A DNA stretch of 14,828 nt from JAMXLO01 sp041487355 (GCA_041487355.1 JBGPND010000130.1:1-14828); one strand, 5' to 3'. Positions 6,768 to 14,325 are shown, numbered from the stretch's first letter. A program made the numbers and translations. The notes: generated by a model not told the origin, from the letters alone.

Positions 6768-6796
6768 AATATAGGCAGTCGGCCCCCGGATTGAAA
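6768..6796 (-). promoter_or_regulatory. Probable sigma-70 promoter of ssrA
   Basis: On the minus strand, -35 TTTCAA (6796-6791) and -10 TATATT (6773-6768) are separated by exactly 17 bases. Transcription would start near 6761 and give an acceptor piece of about 80 nt, close to the size known for Caulobacter. The promoter lies in the 5' leader of the divergent thyX gene. Confidence 0.6.
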
Positions 6797-6823
6797 GTGG
6801 GGTCGTCCCCTGTGGAGTCCCCA

Positions 6824-7762
6824 ATGCGCCTGACCGAAGACCAGACGGCCGAGATCGCCGCCCTCCGCGCCCAGAGCGGGGAGACCCGTCGGCCGACCGT
6901 GCCGGCGCTGGAGGCACTGCTCTACGAGGCGACCCCGGTGCTGGATCACGGTTTCATCCGAGTGATCGACTACATGGGCGACGATGCCGCCATCGTCCAG
7001 GCGGCCCGGGTGTCCTATGGGCGCGGCACACGGCGGGTTTCCGAGGATTCCGGGCTGATCCGCTACCTGATGCGCCACCGGCATTCCACGCCGTTCGAGA
7101 TGTGTGAGATCAAGTACCACGTGAAGCTGCCGATCTTCGTCGCCCGGCAGTGGATCCGCCATCGCACCGCCAACGTGAACGAGTATTCCGCGCGCTATTC
7201 GATCCTGGACCGCGAGTTCTACCTGCCGGCCCCTGAGCATCTCGCGGCGCAATCGGCCGCCAACCGGCAGGGCAGGGGGGACGTGCTGGGTGGCGAGGAA
7301 GCCGCACACGTGCTCGATCTGCTGCGCGAGGACGCGGCGCGCTGCTACGACCACTACGCCGAGATGCTGAACGAGGACGCGGCGGGCGCCGGACGCGATC
7401 CGTCGCGCCATGGCCTGGCGCGCGAGCTGGCGCGGATGAACCTGACGCTGAACACCTACACGCAGTGGTACTGGAAGACCGACCTGCACAACCTGTTTCA
7501 CTTCCTGTCGCTGCGGGCGGACGCGCACGCGCAGTATGAGATCCGCGTCTATGCCGAGGCGATGCTGGAGACGGTGGCGGCCTGGGTGCCGGTGGCCTGC
7601 CAGGCGTTCCGCGACTATCGGCTGGGTGCGGTGACGCTGTCGGCACAGATGCTGGCTGCGGTGCGGCGGATGCTGGCCGGTGAGTCGGTGGACCAGCCGA
7701 ACAGCGGCCTGAACCGACGCGAATGGGGGGAACTGATGGTGACACTGCGTCGGGAAGGTTGA
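6824..7762 (+). CDS. thyX: Flavin-dependent thymidylate synthase ThyX
   Basis: Makes dTMP from dUMP using FAD, NADPH and methylenetetrahydrofolate. The signature RHRX7S is intact as RHRTANVNEYS (Arg112, His113, Arg114, Ser122). The preceding HRHSTPFE (about 85-92) and the downstream LHNLFHFLSLR (about 221-231), which contributes the dUMP-binding arginine, are also present. Length is 312 residues, longer than the roughly 220-250 of many ThyX proteins and typical of the alphaproteobacterial form with N- and C-terminal additions. The ATG at 6824 is preceded by GGAG at a suitable distance; a TTG at 6791 is unlikely since it overlaps the ssrA promoter. A short GGGG-tcgt-CCCC hairpin (6799-6810) lies just before the binding site. 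The stop codon at 7760-7762 is part of the -35 box of the next operon. Confidence 0.97.
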   Translation: MRLTEDQTAEIAALRAQSGETRRPTVPALEALLYEATPVLDHGFIRVIDYMGDDAAIVQAARVSYGRGTRRVSEDSGLIRYLMRHRHSTPFEMCEIKYHVKLPIFVARQWIRHRTANVNEYSARYSILDREFYLPAPEHLAAQSAANRQGRGDVLGGEEAAHVLDLLREDAARCYDHYAEMLNEDAAGAGRDPSRHGLARELARMNLTLNTYTQWYWKTDLHNLFHFLSLRADAHAQYEIRVYAEAMLETVAAWVPVACQAFRDYRLGAVTLSAQMLAAVRRMLAGESVDQPNSGLNRREWGELMVTLRREG

Positions 7763-7787
7763 CTTCTATACGCGAATCGCGTATAGT
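7759..7787 (+). promoter_or_regulatory. Strong promoter with embedded 21-bp palindromic operator
   Basis: The -35 TTGACT (7759-7764) and -10 TATAGT (7782-7787) are spaced by exactly 17 bp. Filling the spacer and running into the -10 is a perfect palindrome at 7766-7786: CTATACGCGA, a central A, then its exact complement. A dimeric repressor bound here would block RNA polymerase, the classic layout of an autoregulated toxin-antitoxin promoter. The obvious candidate is the HTH protein encoded at 8059-8580. The -35 overlaps the thyX stop codon. Confidence 0.85.
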
Positions 7788-7832
7788 TTATCCTTCGTTA
7801 GTCGCGTCTGGCGATGTCTGCACGGAGATGCC

Positions 7833-8141
7833 GTGGAGACTGCGGTGGCGTGGCAAGTGCTGGACTTCGACTTCGGCGGTATCGACACGGTTTTGGTCAC
7901 GCTTGTCGACGGGAACCATCGGATCGAGGTATTGGCCGACGTGGAATTGGATCGCCGCCGTGCGGTGTTGCGCGGCCTGCACATCCAGGGTGTCGGACGG
8001 AACACGCTGGGACCAGCGGTACTGCGGGGGCTGATCGGCTGGGCCAAGGAGTATCTGGATGTCGACGAACTCAGAATTGAAGGCGCGGTTAGAACATCTG
8101 GGGCCAGTCCGGGACGTATCCCGGCCGTCCTTGTCTTCTGA
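7833..8141 (+). CDS. Small protein of unknown function, putative toxin partner of downstream HTH protein
   Basis: A 102-residue protein I do not recognise by family. It begins with an alternating hydrophobic/acidic stretch (VLDFDFGGIDTVLVTLVDG), probably beta strands, then a charged segment (DVELDRRRAVLRGLHIQG), one likely helix (LGPAVLRGLIGWAKEYL, about 59-75), and ends with RIEGAVRTSGASPGRIP. The RTSGAxPGR tail resembles motifs I associate with C-terminal domains of some small bacterial toxins, but this is an impression. The start is GTG at 7833, with GGAG 5 bases upstream; no ATG in this frame is better placed. It overlaps the next gene by 83 bp in another frame. It is the first gene after the palindromic promoter. 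Toxin-first order with an HTH partner would resemble higBA, but no HigB motif is seen. Confidence 0.7.
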   Translation: METAVAWQVLDFDFGGIDTVLVTLVDGNHRIEVLADVELDRRRAVLRGLHIQGVGRNTLGPAVLRGLIGWAKEYLDVDELRIEGAVRTSGASPGRIPAVLVF

Positions 8142-8580
8142 GGAATCGGTCGTCGTTCTGCTGCGTCGAACCGGGCCGCTCGACAAACCGATCACCGTTG
8201 CCCGTCGCCTGTTCGCGGCGGGGCTGACCCTCAAGGAGGCGCACAACGCCATAAACAAGCTAGCGGCTTGCGGATGGGCGGTGTGCGCGGTCGCTCTGAC
8301 TGAAGACTTGCGTGCATTGGGTCGCGAACTTGGCGAGATGAACGTGCAGCTCCGTCAGCGTCGGTCGCCGACCGAGAGCGCCGAAGCGGTTGTCACGATG
8401 CGCACCCAGCACGGCCTGTCGCAGCGCGAATATGCCGATCTGCTCGGCATCGACGTGCGGACGCTGCAGAACTGGGAGCAGGGACGCAATCGGCCCGATC
8501 CTGCCGCGGTCAGCCTGATGCGAATCTTCGCCCATGCACCGGAAGTGTTCGAAGAGGCACTTTCGGAGCCGCTGGCCTGA
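8059..8580 (+). CDS. XRE-family HTH regulator, putative antitoxin
   Basis: A 173-residue protein with a Cro/C1-type helix-turn-helix near the C-terminus: MRTQHGLSQREYADLLGIDVRTLQNWEQGRNRPDP in the region of about 114-148, followed by a helix ending PEVFEEAL. The HTH resembles the NadS/HigA-type antitoxin group, whose members are usually about 100 residues, so about 90 residues are added at the N-terminus. That part includes PITVARRLFAAGLTLKEAHNAINKLA (about 45-70), which looks like the helix-turn segment of ribosomal L7/L12 C-terminal domains; the similarity is weak and may be coincidental. The ATG at 8059 has AAGGAG seven bases upstream, so the 83-bp overlap with the preceding gene is probably real. 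It is the likely autorepressor acting on the palindrome at 7766-7786. Confidence 0.82.
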   Translation: MSTNSELKARLEHLGPVRDVSRPSLSSEESVVVLLRRTGPLDKPITVARRLFAAGLTLKEAHNAINKLAACGWAVCAVALTEDLRALGRELGEMNVQLRQRRSPTESAEAVVTMRTQHGLSQREYADLLGIDVRTLQNWEQGRNRPDPAAVSLMRIFAHAPEVFEEALSEPLA

Positions 8581-8583
8581 ACA

Positions 8584-9086
8584 TCACGACAGCTTGCGCG
8601 GCACGCTCTCCGACCAGCTCTTGTGGAAGTAGGGCTTGCCGTTGACGCTGATCCGCACCGTGGAGAGATGCGTGTAGCTGGCTGCGTCGCTGGCCGTCTG
8701 GCAGGCCGCGTCGACGCGGATATCCAGTGTCGGATGCATCGCAACGTGCGTGGCGGACGCGTCGATCACCGTATGCGCCAGGTTGCGGTTCGACACGGTG
8801 TAGCGCGAGTGGTTGGTCGTGCGGCCTCCCTCTGGTGCCCGCAGCACGCAGGTAACGATGTCCTTCACCAGATCGAGATGGAACGCGTATTCCGGCCGGG
8901 CAAGCGCTTCCACCGGCGGCACCGCGTGCGGTGAGGCAGCGCGGCGGCCAGGCGCCGATACGGATGATATTCCATCACCGCGGGGAAGCGGCCAAGTGCA
9001 TCCGGGCGGGTAATGCGCACGTTGAGTTCCACGCCGCCGCCGCCGCGCACGAACGCGCGGACCGCCCTGATTGTCGGCACGGCCAT
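8584..9086 (-). pseudogene. CocE/NonD family hydrolase, internally deleted
   Basis: Two ends of a large serine hydrolase remain. The start (from ATG at 9086) reads VELNVRITRPDALGRFPAVMEYHPYRR, the typical beginning of CocE/NonD (X-Pro dipeptidyl-peptidase-like) enzymes. After about 45 residues the frame jumps to the family's C-terminal jelly-roll domain: LVKDIVTCVLRAPEGGRT, then SNRNLAHTVI, and TVRISVNGKPYFHKSWSESVPRKL to the stop at 8584. Intact members are about 550-670 residues; the alpha/beta-hydrolase core with the catalytic triad is missing and the two pieces are in different frames. The junction lies around 8920-8940. The ATG overlaps the adaptor gene stop (TGATG), so the ancestral gene was in the efflux operon. 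It converges on the HTH gene, leaving only 3 bp between them. Confidence 0.85.
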
Positions 9087-10204
9087 CAGCGGTTGGTTTC
9101 GATCGGGCGCACCCGGCTACCGTCGCCTACTTCATCGGGCAGATTGAGCGCCACACGCTCACCGACCTTCGCACCTTCCGCCAGGCTGACGCGCAGGCCG
9201 TCGGTGGTCGCAACCTTCACCGGACGGAGATGCACCAGATTGTCGCCGCCCACGTTCGCAATGAAGGTATTGGTGCCGCGCACGAGAAGGCCGGCCACCG
9301 GAATTTCAGGAAATGCGGTGATCGGCACGTGCAAGGTCACGTAGGCGAAAGCACCCGGCACCAGGAAACCTTCGCTGTTGTCGACATCGAGTTCCACGAA
9401 CAAAGTCCGCGTGCGTGGATCGAGCACATCCGAGGTGCGGGCGATGCGCGCCCGGACGCGCCGGTCTGGGTTGGACCCGTCCGCCACATCAGCCATGTCA
9501 CCGACATGGACGAACGGCACGTCTCTCTGCTCGACATAGACATCGACGCGTAGCCGGGTCATGTCGGCGATCGTCATCACCGGTTGGTTGCTGGTCTGGC
9601 TGGTCACCGAGCTCTGCACCAGCACGCCGATGTCGACGAAGCGCGCTGTCACCGTGCCGTCGAACGGTGCGCGCAGCACCTCGTAGGATTTCATCACGGC
9701 AAGCTGCGCCACGGCCGCCTCGGCCATGCGGTAGGCGGTATTCGCAAGATCGGCCGCCTGCACCGAGGTCCAGCCGCGTCCCACCAGATCGCGTGCCCGC
9801 TCGGCGTTCTTGCGCTTGTTCTCGAGGTCGCTCACCGCGGCATCGTACTGCCGATCGGTCTCCGCGGATTCCACCTCGGCCACAATCTGCCCGGCCTTCA
9901 CGTGATCCCCGCGATCCACCGGGATCGATCGGACATAGCCACTCACCTTGCCGTACAGTGTCGCGTTCTGATACGGCCTTGTGTCGCCGAGCAGCGTGAT
10001 CAACCGCTCCTTCGGTCCCTGCGCGATCGTCGCGACCTGCACGGCGGGACCCAGGGCCACACCCTCCGCCATTGCCACGCGCGCCGCGACAAGCTGTGCA
10101 TCCTTCTGTTGCCACAGGCGCAGACCGCCGAATGCCGCGCCTGCCACCAGCAGCAGCCCGCCGAGGTAGAGCAGGAACGAGCCGAAGCGACCGCGTCTAA
10201 CCAT
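9086..10204 (-). CDS. RND efflux periplasmic adaptor (membrane fusion protein)
   Basis: A 372-residue HlyD/AcrA-type adaptor bridging an RND pump to an outer-membrane channel. An N-terminal membrane anchor lies at about 9-31 (FLLYLGGLLLVAGAAFGGLRLW) and no lipobox cysteine is seen. The first lipoyl half-motif, YGKVSGYVRSIPVDRGDHVKAGQIVAEVES, spans about 84-113. A short alpha-hairpin follows (about 114-172), then the second lipoyl half at LRAPFDGTVTARFVDIGVLV (about 177-196), and beta-barrel and membrane-proximal domains. The ATG at 10204 overlaps the end of the RND gene by 8 bp, implying translational coupling. The pump gene precedes the adaptor gene, the reverse of the usual acrAB order. No TolC-like gene lies in the window. 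Confidence 0.93.
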   Translation of the reverse strand: MVRRGRFGSFLLYLGGLLLVAGAAFGGLRLWQQKDAQLVAARVAMAEGVALGPAVQVATIAQGPKERLITLLGDTRPYQNATLYGKVSGYVRSIPVDRGDHVKAGQIVAEVESAETDRQYDAAVSDLENKRKNAERARDLVGRGWTSVQAADLANTAYRMAEAAVAQLAVMKSYEVLRAPFDGTVTARFVDIGVLVQSSVTSQTSNQPVMTIADMTRLRVDVYVEQRDVPFVHVGDMADVADGSNPDRRVRARIARTSDVLDPRTRTLFVELDVDNSEGFLVPGAFAYVTLHVPITAFPEIPVAGLLVRGTNTFIANVGGDNLVHLRPVKVATTDGLRVSLAEGAKVGERVALNLPDEVGDGSRVRPIETNR

Positions 10205-13200
10205 GCAGAGCGTCCCCTGTCCCGTGCGAGCCCGTCGCCTCAGCCGCGAAGCGCGTGTCCAGACTGTGCAGGCTCGGCGGCTTGCGCCGCAGCAGCGTGT
10301 AGAAGATCGGCACGATGAACAGCGTGGAGATCGTTGCCACGATCAGGCCGCCGATCACCGCACGGCCGAGCGGCGCGTTCTGTTCGCCGGCCTCGCCGAC
10401 CCCGAGCGCCATTGGCACCATGCCGATGATCATGGCCAATGCCGTCATCAGCACCGGGCGCAGGCGGATGCGGCCGGCCTCGATCACCGCGCGCAGCGGG
10501 CCGACCTCCTCGCGCGCGCGCAGGTCGTTGGCGAAGCTCACCACGAGGATCGAGTTCGACACCGAGATGCCGATCGACATGATCGCGCCCATCAGCGATT
10601 CGACATTGATCGTGGTGTGCGACAGTGCCAGCATCCACAGGATGCCCATCAGCGCACCGGGCACGGCCATCATGATGATGAGCGGATCCACCCAGGACTG
10701 AAACAGCACGACCAGCAGCGCGTAGACCAGGATGACCGCGAGCACCATGCCGAGCGCCAGGCTGCGGAACGAGCTCTGCATCACGTCGTTCTGCCCGAGG
10801 ATCAGGATCTTCGTGGTGATCGGCAGGCCCTTGCTGACCTCGTCGATCGCCTTCTGGATGTCGGCGGCGGTCGAGCCGAGGTCGCGGCCATCGATGTTGG
10901 CGGCGATGTCGATCTCTCGCTGCACGGTGTAGTGGTTGACCGATTCCAGGCTCGACTTGGGATAGATCGTGGCAACATCGGCAAGCCGCAACACCGGTGC
11001 GGCCGGCAGCGCGGCCGGACCGCTCGCCAGGGTCGTGTCCGGGCGGCTGACCGGAGTATGCAGCAGGTCGGAGACCGAATTGATCTGGTCGAGCGGCGTC
11101 TGCACCGCGACCGAATAGTTCACGTTGTTCTGCGGATTGAGGAAGAAATTCGGCGCCACCAGCACGCTCGATGCAAGCGAGGTGAGGACGTTGTTGGCCA
11201 CGTCGCGTTGCGAGATGTTCAGCTTCGCCGCGCGCAGGCGGTCCACGTCCACCTGCAATGTCGGGTAGTTCAGCACCTGCACCAGGTGCGCGTCGGCCAC
11301 ACCGGGAATCTTGCGCATGCGCTCCAGCAACTGCCGACCCAGACTGGTCGCCCGGTCGAAGTTCACGTCCTGGATCTGCACGTCGATCGGCGCCGACAGG
11401 CCGAAATTCATCACCTGGCTGACGATGTCGGCAGTCTGGAAATAGAAGATGCCGCCGGGAAACTCTTCCGGCAGCTTGGCGCGGATGGCGCGGATATAGT
11501 CGATCGATGGGTGGTGCTCCGGCTTGAGCGAAATCAGGATCTCCGCGTCCATCGAGCCGACATTGTCACTTGGCACGAATGCCAGATTGAACGAGGACGG
11601 CACACCGACCGTATCGTTGATGGTGTCCATCTCGTTCGCCGGAATGATCTTGCGGATGCTGTCCTCGACCTGCAGCACGAACTGTTCGGTCCGCTCGAGC
11701 CGCGTGCCTGGCGGAGCGCGGTAGTGCAGCTTGATCAGCCCGACATCGGCAGTGGGGAAGAAGTCCAGGCCGATCACCGTGGCAAGCCCGCCGGAGACCA
11801 CCAGCAGCAAGCCGGCACACACCAGCACGAAAACCCGGTGGTGCAGGGTGCCTTCCAGCAGCCTGCCGTAGAAGTCCCGGAACCGCCCGAAGCTGCGGTC
11901 GAAGGCGCCGAGGAACCCGCGCGGCGGCCCGTGGTGCTGCGCCTCGGAGGCCAGCAGAAAGCGCGCGAAGCTCGGCACCACGCTGAACGACAGAACGTAT
12001 GAGGCCAGCATGCAGAACACGACGGTGACGGCGAGCGGAATGAACAGGAAGCGCGCCACGCCGAACAGCAGGACGACCGGGAAGAACACGATGCAGATCG
12101 CCAGGGTGGCAACCGTCAGCGGCTGGATCACCTCTGCGCTGCCATCCAAAATTGCCACCGTGAGTGGTTTGCCCAATGACTGGTTGCGGTGAATGTTTTC
12201 GATCGTGACGGTGGCGTTGTCGACCAACAGGCCGATCGCCAGTGCAAGCCCACCGAGGGTCATCAGGTTGATCGTGTTGCCGGTGAGGAACAGCCCGACC
12301 AGGCCGGTGAATATCGACAGCGGGATGGAGGCGGAGACGATCACCGTGTTCCGCCAGCTTCCCAGGAACACCAGGATCAGCACCGAGACCAGGATCGACG
12401 AGATGATCGCCTCGCGGATCACGTTCTGCACGGCGGCGCGCACGAACACCGACTGGTCGAAGTCGAGCTTGAGTTCGAGGCCGGCTGGCGCCGCCGCCTG
12501 AATCTCCGGCAGTGCGTCGCGTGCGGCGTCGACCACGGCGATGGTGGAGGCATCGGCGTGCTTCAGGATGGCGAGGTAGACCGCACGCTTGCCGTTGACG
12601 TGCACGACGTTGGTCTGCGTCGCGAAACTGTCGCTGACCTTGCCGATGTCGCCAATGGTCACCGGCACTCCGTTGAAGACGCCGATCGGCAGGGCGTTGA
12701 ACCGCTCCACCGCACTCGGGCTGGAATTCATCTGCACATTGTATTCGCGGTCGCCGAGGCGTGCGGTGCCTGCCGGGACGATCACGTTGGAGGCTTGTAG
12801 GGCATTCACCACGTCGACCGGCGCGAAGCCCTTGGCTTCCAGGCGGGACTGATCGAGGTCAACGATGATCTGGCGCGACTTGCCGCCGAACGGACCAGGG
12901 GTGGAGAGACCCGGAATGGTGAACAGCCGCACTCGGATGAAATTCAGGCTGTAATCATAGATCTGCTGCTCGGTCAGCGTCTTGCTCGACAGAGTCATCT
13001 GTACGACCGGGACGTTCGATGCGTTGAACTGGATGACGCCCGGTGGCTGCATGCCCGGCGGCGCGCCGCGCAGGATGGAGTTGTTCACCGAGCTGATCTG
13101 CGCGATGGCGCCGCCGATGTCGGTACCGGGCTGAAAATAGACCTTGAGTATGCCGATGCTGGGGATCGATTGCGACTCGATGCGGGAGATGCCGTTGACC

Positions 13201-13424
13201 GTGGTGGAGTAGGCGCGCTCGGAAATGAACACGACGCGTCGTTCCATGTCCTCGGTGGTGAGGCCGTTGTAGTTCCACACCACGAGAACCACGGGGATGT
13301 CGATCACCGGGAAGATGTCAACGATCATGCGCGTGACCGACAGCGCACCCATCAGCAGGATCAGCAGCGCGGCGATCGCCGATGTGTAGGGCCGGCGCAA
13401 GGCAAGCCGCACCAAGCCGATCAT
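10197..13424 (-). CDS. RND efflux transporter permease, AcrB-like with atypical proton-relay residues
   Basis: A 1075-residue inner-membrane pump of the HAE-1-like RND superfamily. The first helix follows MIGLVRLALRRP, two large periplasmic loops are present, and the GLLVDNATVTIENIHRN segment (about 398-414) corresponds to AcrB helix 4. There the usual Asp-Asp pair (AcrB 407/408) is Asp402-Asn403. In helix 10 the segment ISVSNSILVVSFANDL has Ser956 where AcrB has Lys940. I recall similar SNSILVV sequences in other RND proteins, so this may be a subfamily trait and not a defect. The ATG at 13424 has GGGAGGGGG just upstream; the frame stays open 101 codons further but that part overlaps the divergent hydratase gene and looks non-coding. 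Substrate unknown. Confidence 0.93.
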   Translation of the reverse strand: MIGLVRLALRRPYTSAIAALLILLMGALSVTRMIVDIFPVIDIPVVLVVWNYNGLTTEDMERRVVFISERAYSTTVNGISRIESQSIPSIGILKVYFQPGTDIGGAIAQISSVNNSILRGAPPGMQPPGVIQFNASNVPVVQMTLSSKTLTEQQIYDYSLNFIRVRLFTIPGLSTPGPFGGKSRQIIVDLDQSRLEAKGFAPVDVVNALQASNVIVPAGTARLGDREYNVQMNSSPSAVERFNALPIGVFNGVPVTIGDIGKVSDSFATQTNVVHVNGKRAVYLAILKHADASTIAVVDAARDALPEIQAAAPAGLELKLDFDQSVFVRAAVQNVIREAIISSILVSVLILVFLGSWRNTVIVSASIPLSIFTGLVGLFLTGNTINLMTLGGLALAIGLLVDNATVTIENIHRNQSLGKPLTVAILDGSAEVIQPLTVATLAICIVFFPVVLLFGVARFLFIPLAVTVVFCMLASYVLSFSVVPSFARFLLASEAQHHGPPRGFLGAFDRSFGRFRDFYGRLLEGTLHHRVFVLVCAGLLLVVSGGLATVIGLDFFPTADVGLIKLHYRAPPGTRLERTEQFVLQVEDSIRKIIPANEMDTINDTVGVPSSFNLAFVPSDNVGSMDAEILISLKPEHHPSIDYIRAIRAKLPEEFPGGIFYFQTADIVSQVMNFGLSAPIDVQIQDVNFDRATSLGRQLLERMRKIPGVADAHLVQVLNYPTLQVDVDRLRAAKLNISQRDVANNVLTSLASSVLVAPNFFLNPQNNVNYSVAVQTPLDQINSVSDLLHTPVSRPDTTLASGPAALPAAPVLRLADVATIYPKSSLESVNHYTVQREIDIAANIDGRDLGSTAADIQKAIDEVSKGLPITTKILILGQNDVMQSSFRSLALGMVLAVILVYALLVVLFQSWVDPLIIMMAVPGALMGILWMLALSHTTINVESLMGAIMSIGISVSNSILVVSFANDLRAREEVGPLRAVIEAGRIRLRPVLMTALAMIIGMVPMALGVGEAGEQNAPLGRAVIGGLIVATISTLFIVPIFYTLLRRKPPSLHSLDTRFAAEATGSHGTGDALHG

Positions 13425-13557
13425 TGCGGCCCCCCTCCCGTTATACTTTCTCCCAGGTGTGACCAATTTGCCATTCCCATGGGGCGCTGCCAAGCGGGGG
13501 TTTGCCGCGGGCGAGGGAAGTGCCAACTTGGCCGGCCCGGATTGAAGGACACAGGAC
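13425..13557. promoter_or_regulatory. Divergent intergenic region between RND pump and hydratase genes
   Basis: This 133-bp region should carry promoters for both directions. On the minus strand TATAAC (about 13445-13440) is a possible -10, but the only -35-like box (TTGGTC) is 15 bp away and the start codon is very close, so confidence is low. No operator palindrome or regulator gene is seen. Confidence 0.3.
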
Positions 13558-14313
13558 ATGGATGCGCAGCAGATCGCCAACGCCGCTGCACTGCTGGTGA
13601 AGGCACGCCGCGGCGGACCACTGCTCGCCGACCTGCCGGCCGAATCCCGCCCGGCCAGTGTGACCGATGCGCACGCCATCCAGGATGCGGTCACGGCTGC
13701 ATTGGGCAAGCCGGTCGGTGCGTTCAAGGCGATGGCGCCGGCCAGTGCCGAGGCGACGCGCGGCGTGATCTATGCCGGCACGATCCATCCGACGCCGGCG
13801 CGGATTCCGGCGGCCGAGGTGCCGCAATGCGGTGTCGAAGGCGAAGTCGCGTTCATCTTTCGCCGCGATCTGCCGGCGCGGGCAGCACCCTACTCGCGCG
13901 ACGAGGTCGCCGCCGCGGTGGATGCCTGCGCCGCGATCGAAGTCGTCACCAGCCGCTTCCAGGACTCGAATGCAGTGTCGAATCTGGCGAAGCTGGCGGA
14001 CTGCATCAGCAACGGCGCCTTCGTGCATGCCGCGCCGCCGGCAGATTGGCGCAGCCTGGAACTCGGCAAGCTGAAGGTGACGCTGACGGTGAACGGCGCG
14101 CCGGTGCTCGAGCAGGTGGGTGGGCACCCGACCGGCGATCCGTTGGGTGTGGCGGTGGTGCTGGTGAACATGATGCGTGACAAGGGCGGCGTGCGCGCCG
14201 GCCAGTTCGTGACCTGCGGTTCGTGCACTGGCCTGCGCTATCTGCAGCCAGGCGATGTCTGCGGCGTGCGCTTCGAGGGGCTGGGCGCGGCGGAAGTGAC
14301 GTTCACGCACTGA
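13558..14313 (+). CDS. 2-oxopent-4-enoate hydratase / MhpD-like (fumarylacetoacetate hydrolase superfamily)
   Basis: A 251-residue cytoplasmic enzyme resembling 2-keto-4-pentenoate hydratases, which add water to the dienol product of aromatic meta-cleavage to give 4-hydroxy-2-oxovalerate; related decarboxylases have the same fold. The metal-binding acids fit: GVEGEVAF (Glu94, Glu96) and AAIEVVTSRF (Glu128), followed by the LADCISNGAFV segment (about 146-156). Length matches MhpD (about 260-270). The ATG at 13558 has AAGGA upstream at slightly long spacing. The amidohydrolase start follows after a 12-bp gap, so the two are surely co-transcribed. Hydratase versus decarboxylase, and the substrate, cannot be decided here. 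Confidence 0.88.
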   Translation: MDAQQIANAAALLVKARRGGPLLADLPAESRPASVTDAHAIQDAVTAALGKPVGAFKAMAPASAEATRGVIYAGTIHPTPARIPAAEVPQCGVEGEVAFIFRRDLPARAAPYSRDEVAAAVDACAAIEVVTSRFQDSNAVSNLAKLADCISNGAFVHAAPPADWRSLELGKLKVTLTVNGAPVLEQVGGHPTGDPLGVAVVLVNMMRDKGGVRAGQFVTCGSCTGLRYLQPGDVCGVRFEGLGAAEVTFTH

Positions 14314-14325
14314 GGGAGGGGACAG

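Noticed and set aside
6558..6917. A 119-residue minus-strand protein ending SANDNEALAVAA
   Set aside because: The ending is the tmRNA tag frame; the rest is a chance reading through structured RNA and the antisense of thyX.
10203..12002. A 599-residue plus-strand frame opposite the RND permease
   Set aside because: It is rich in His, Asp, Arg and Gln as expected for the antisense of a GC-rich membrane protein gene, has no recognisable domain, and the opposite strand is a full RND gene.
13425..13727. A 101-codon N-terminal extension of the RND permease
   Set aside because: It overlaps the divergent hydratase gene and lacks family similarity; the ATG at 13424 has a strong binding site and matches the normal RND N-terminus.
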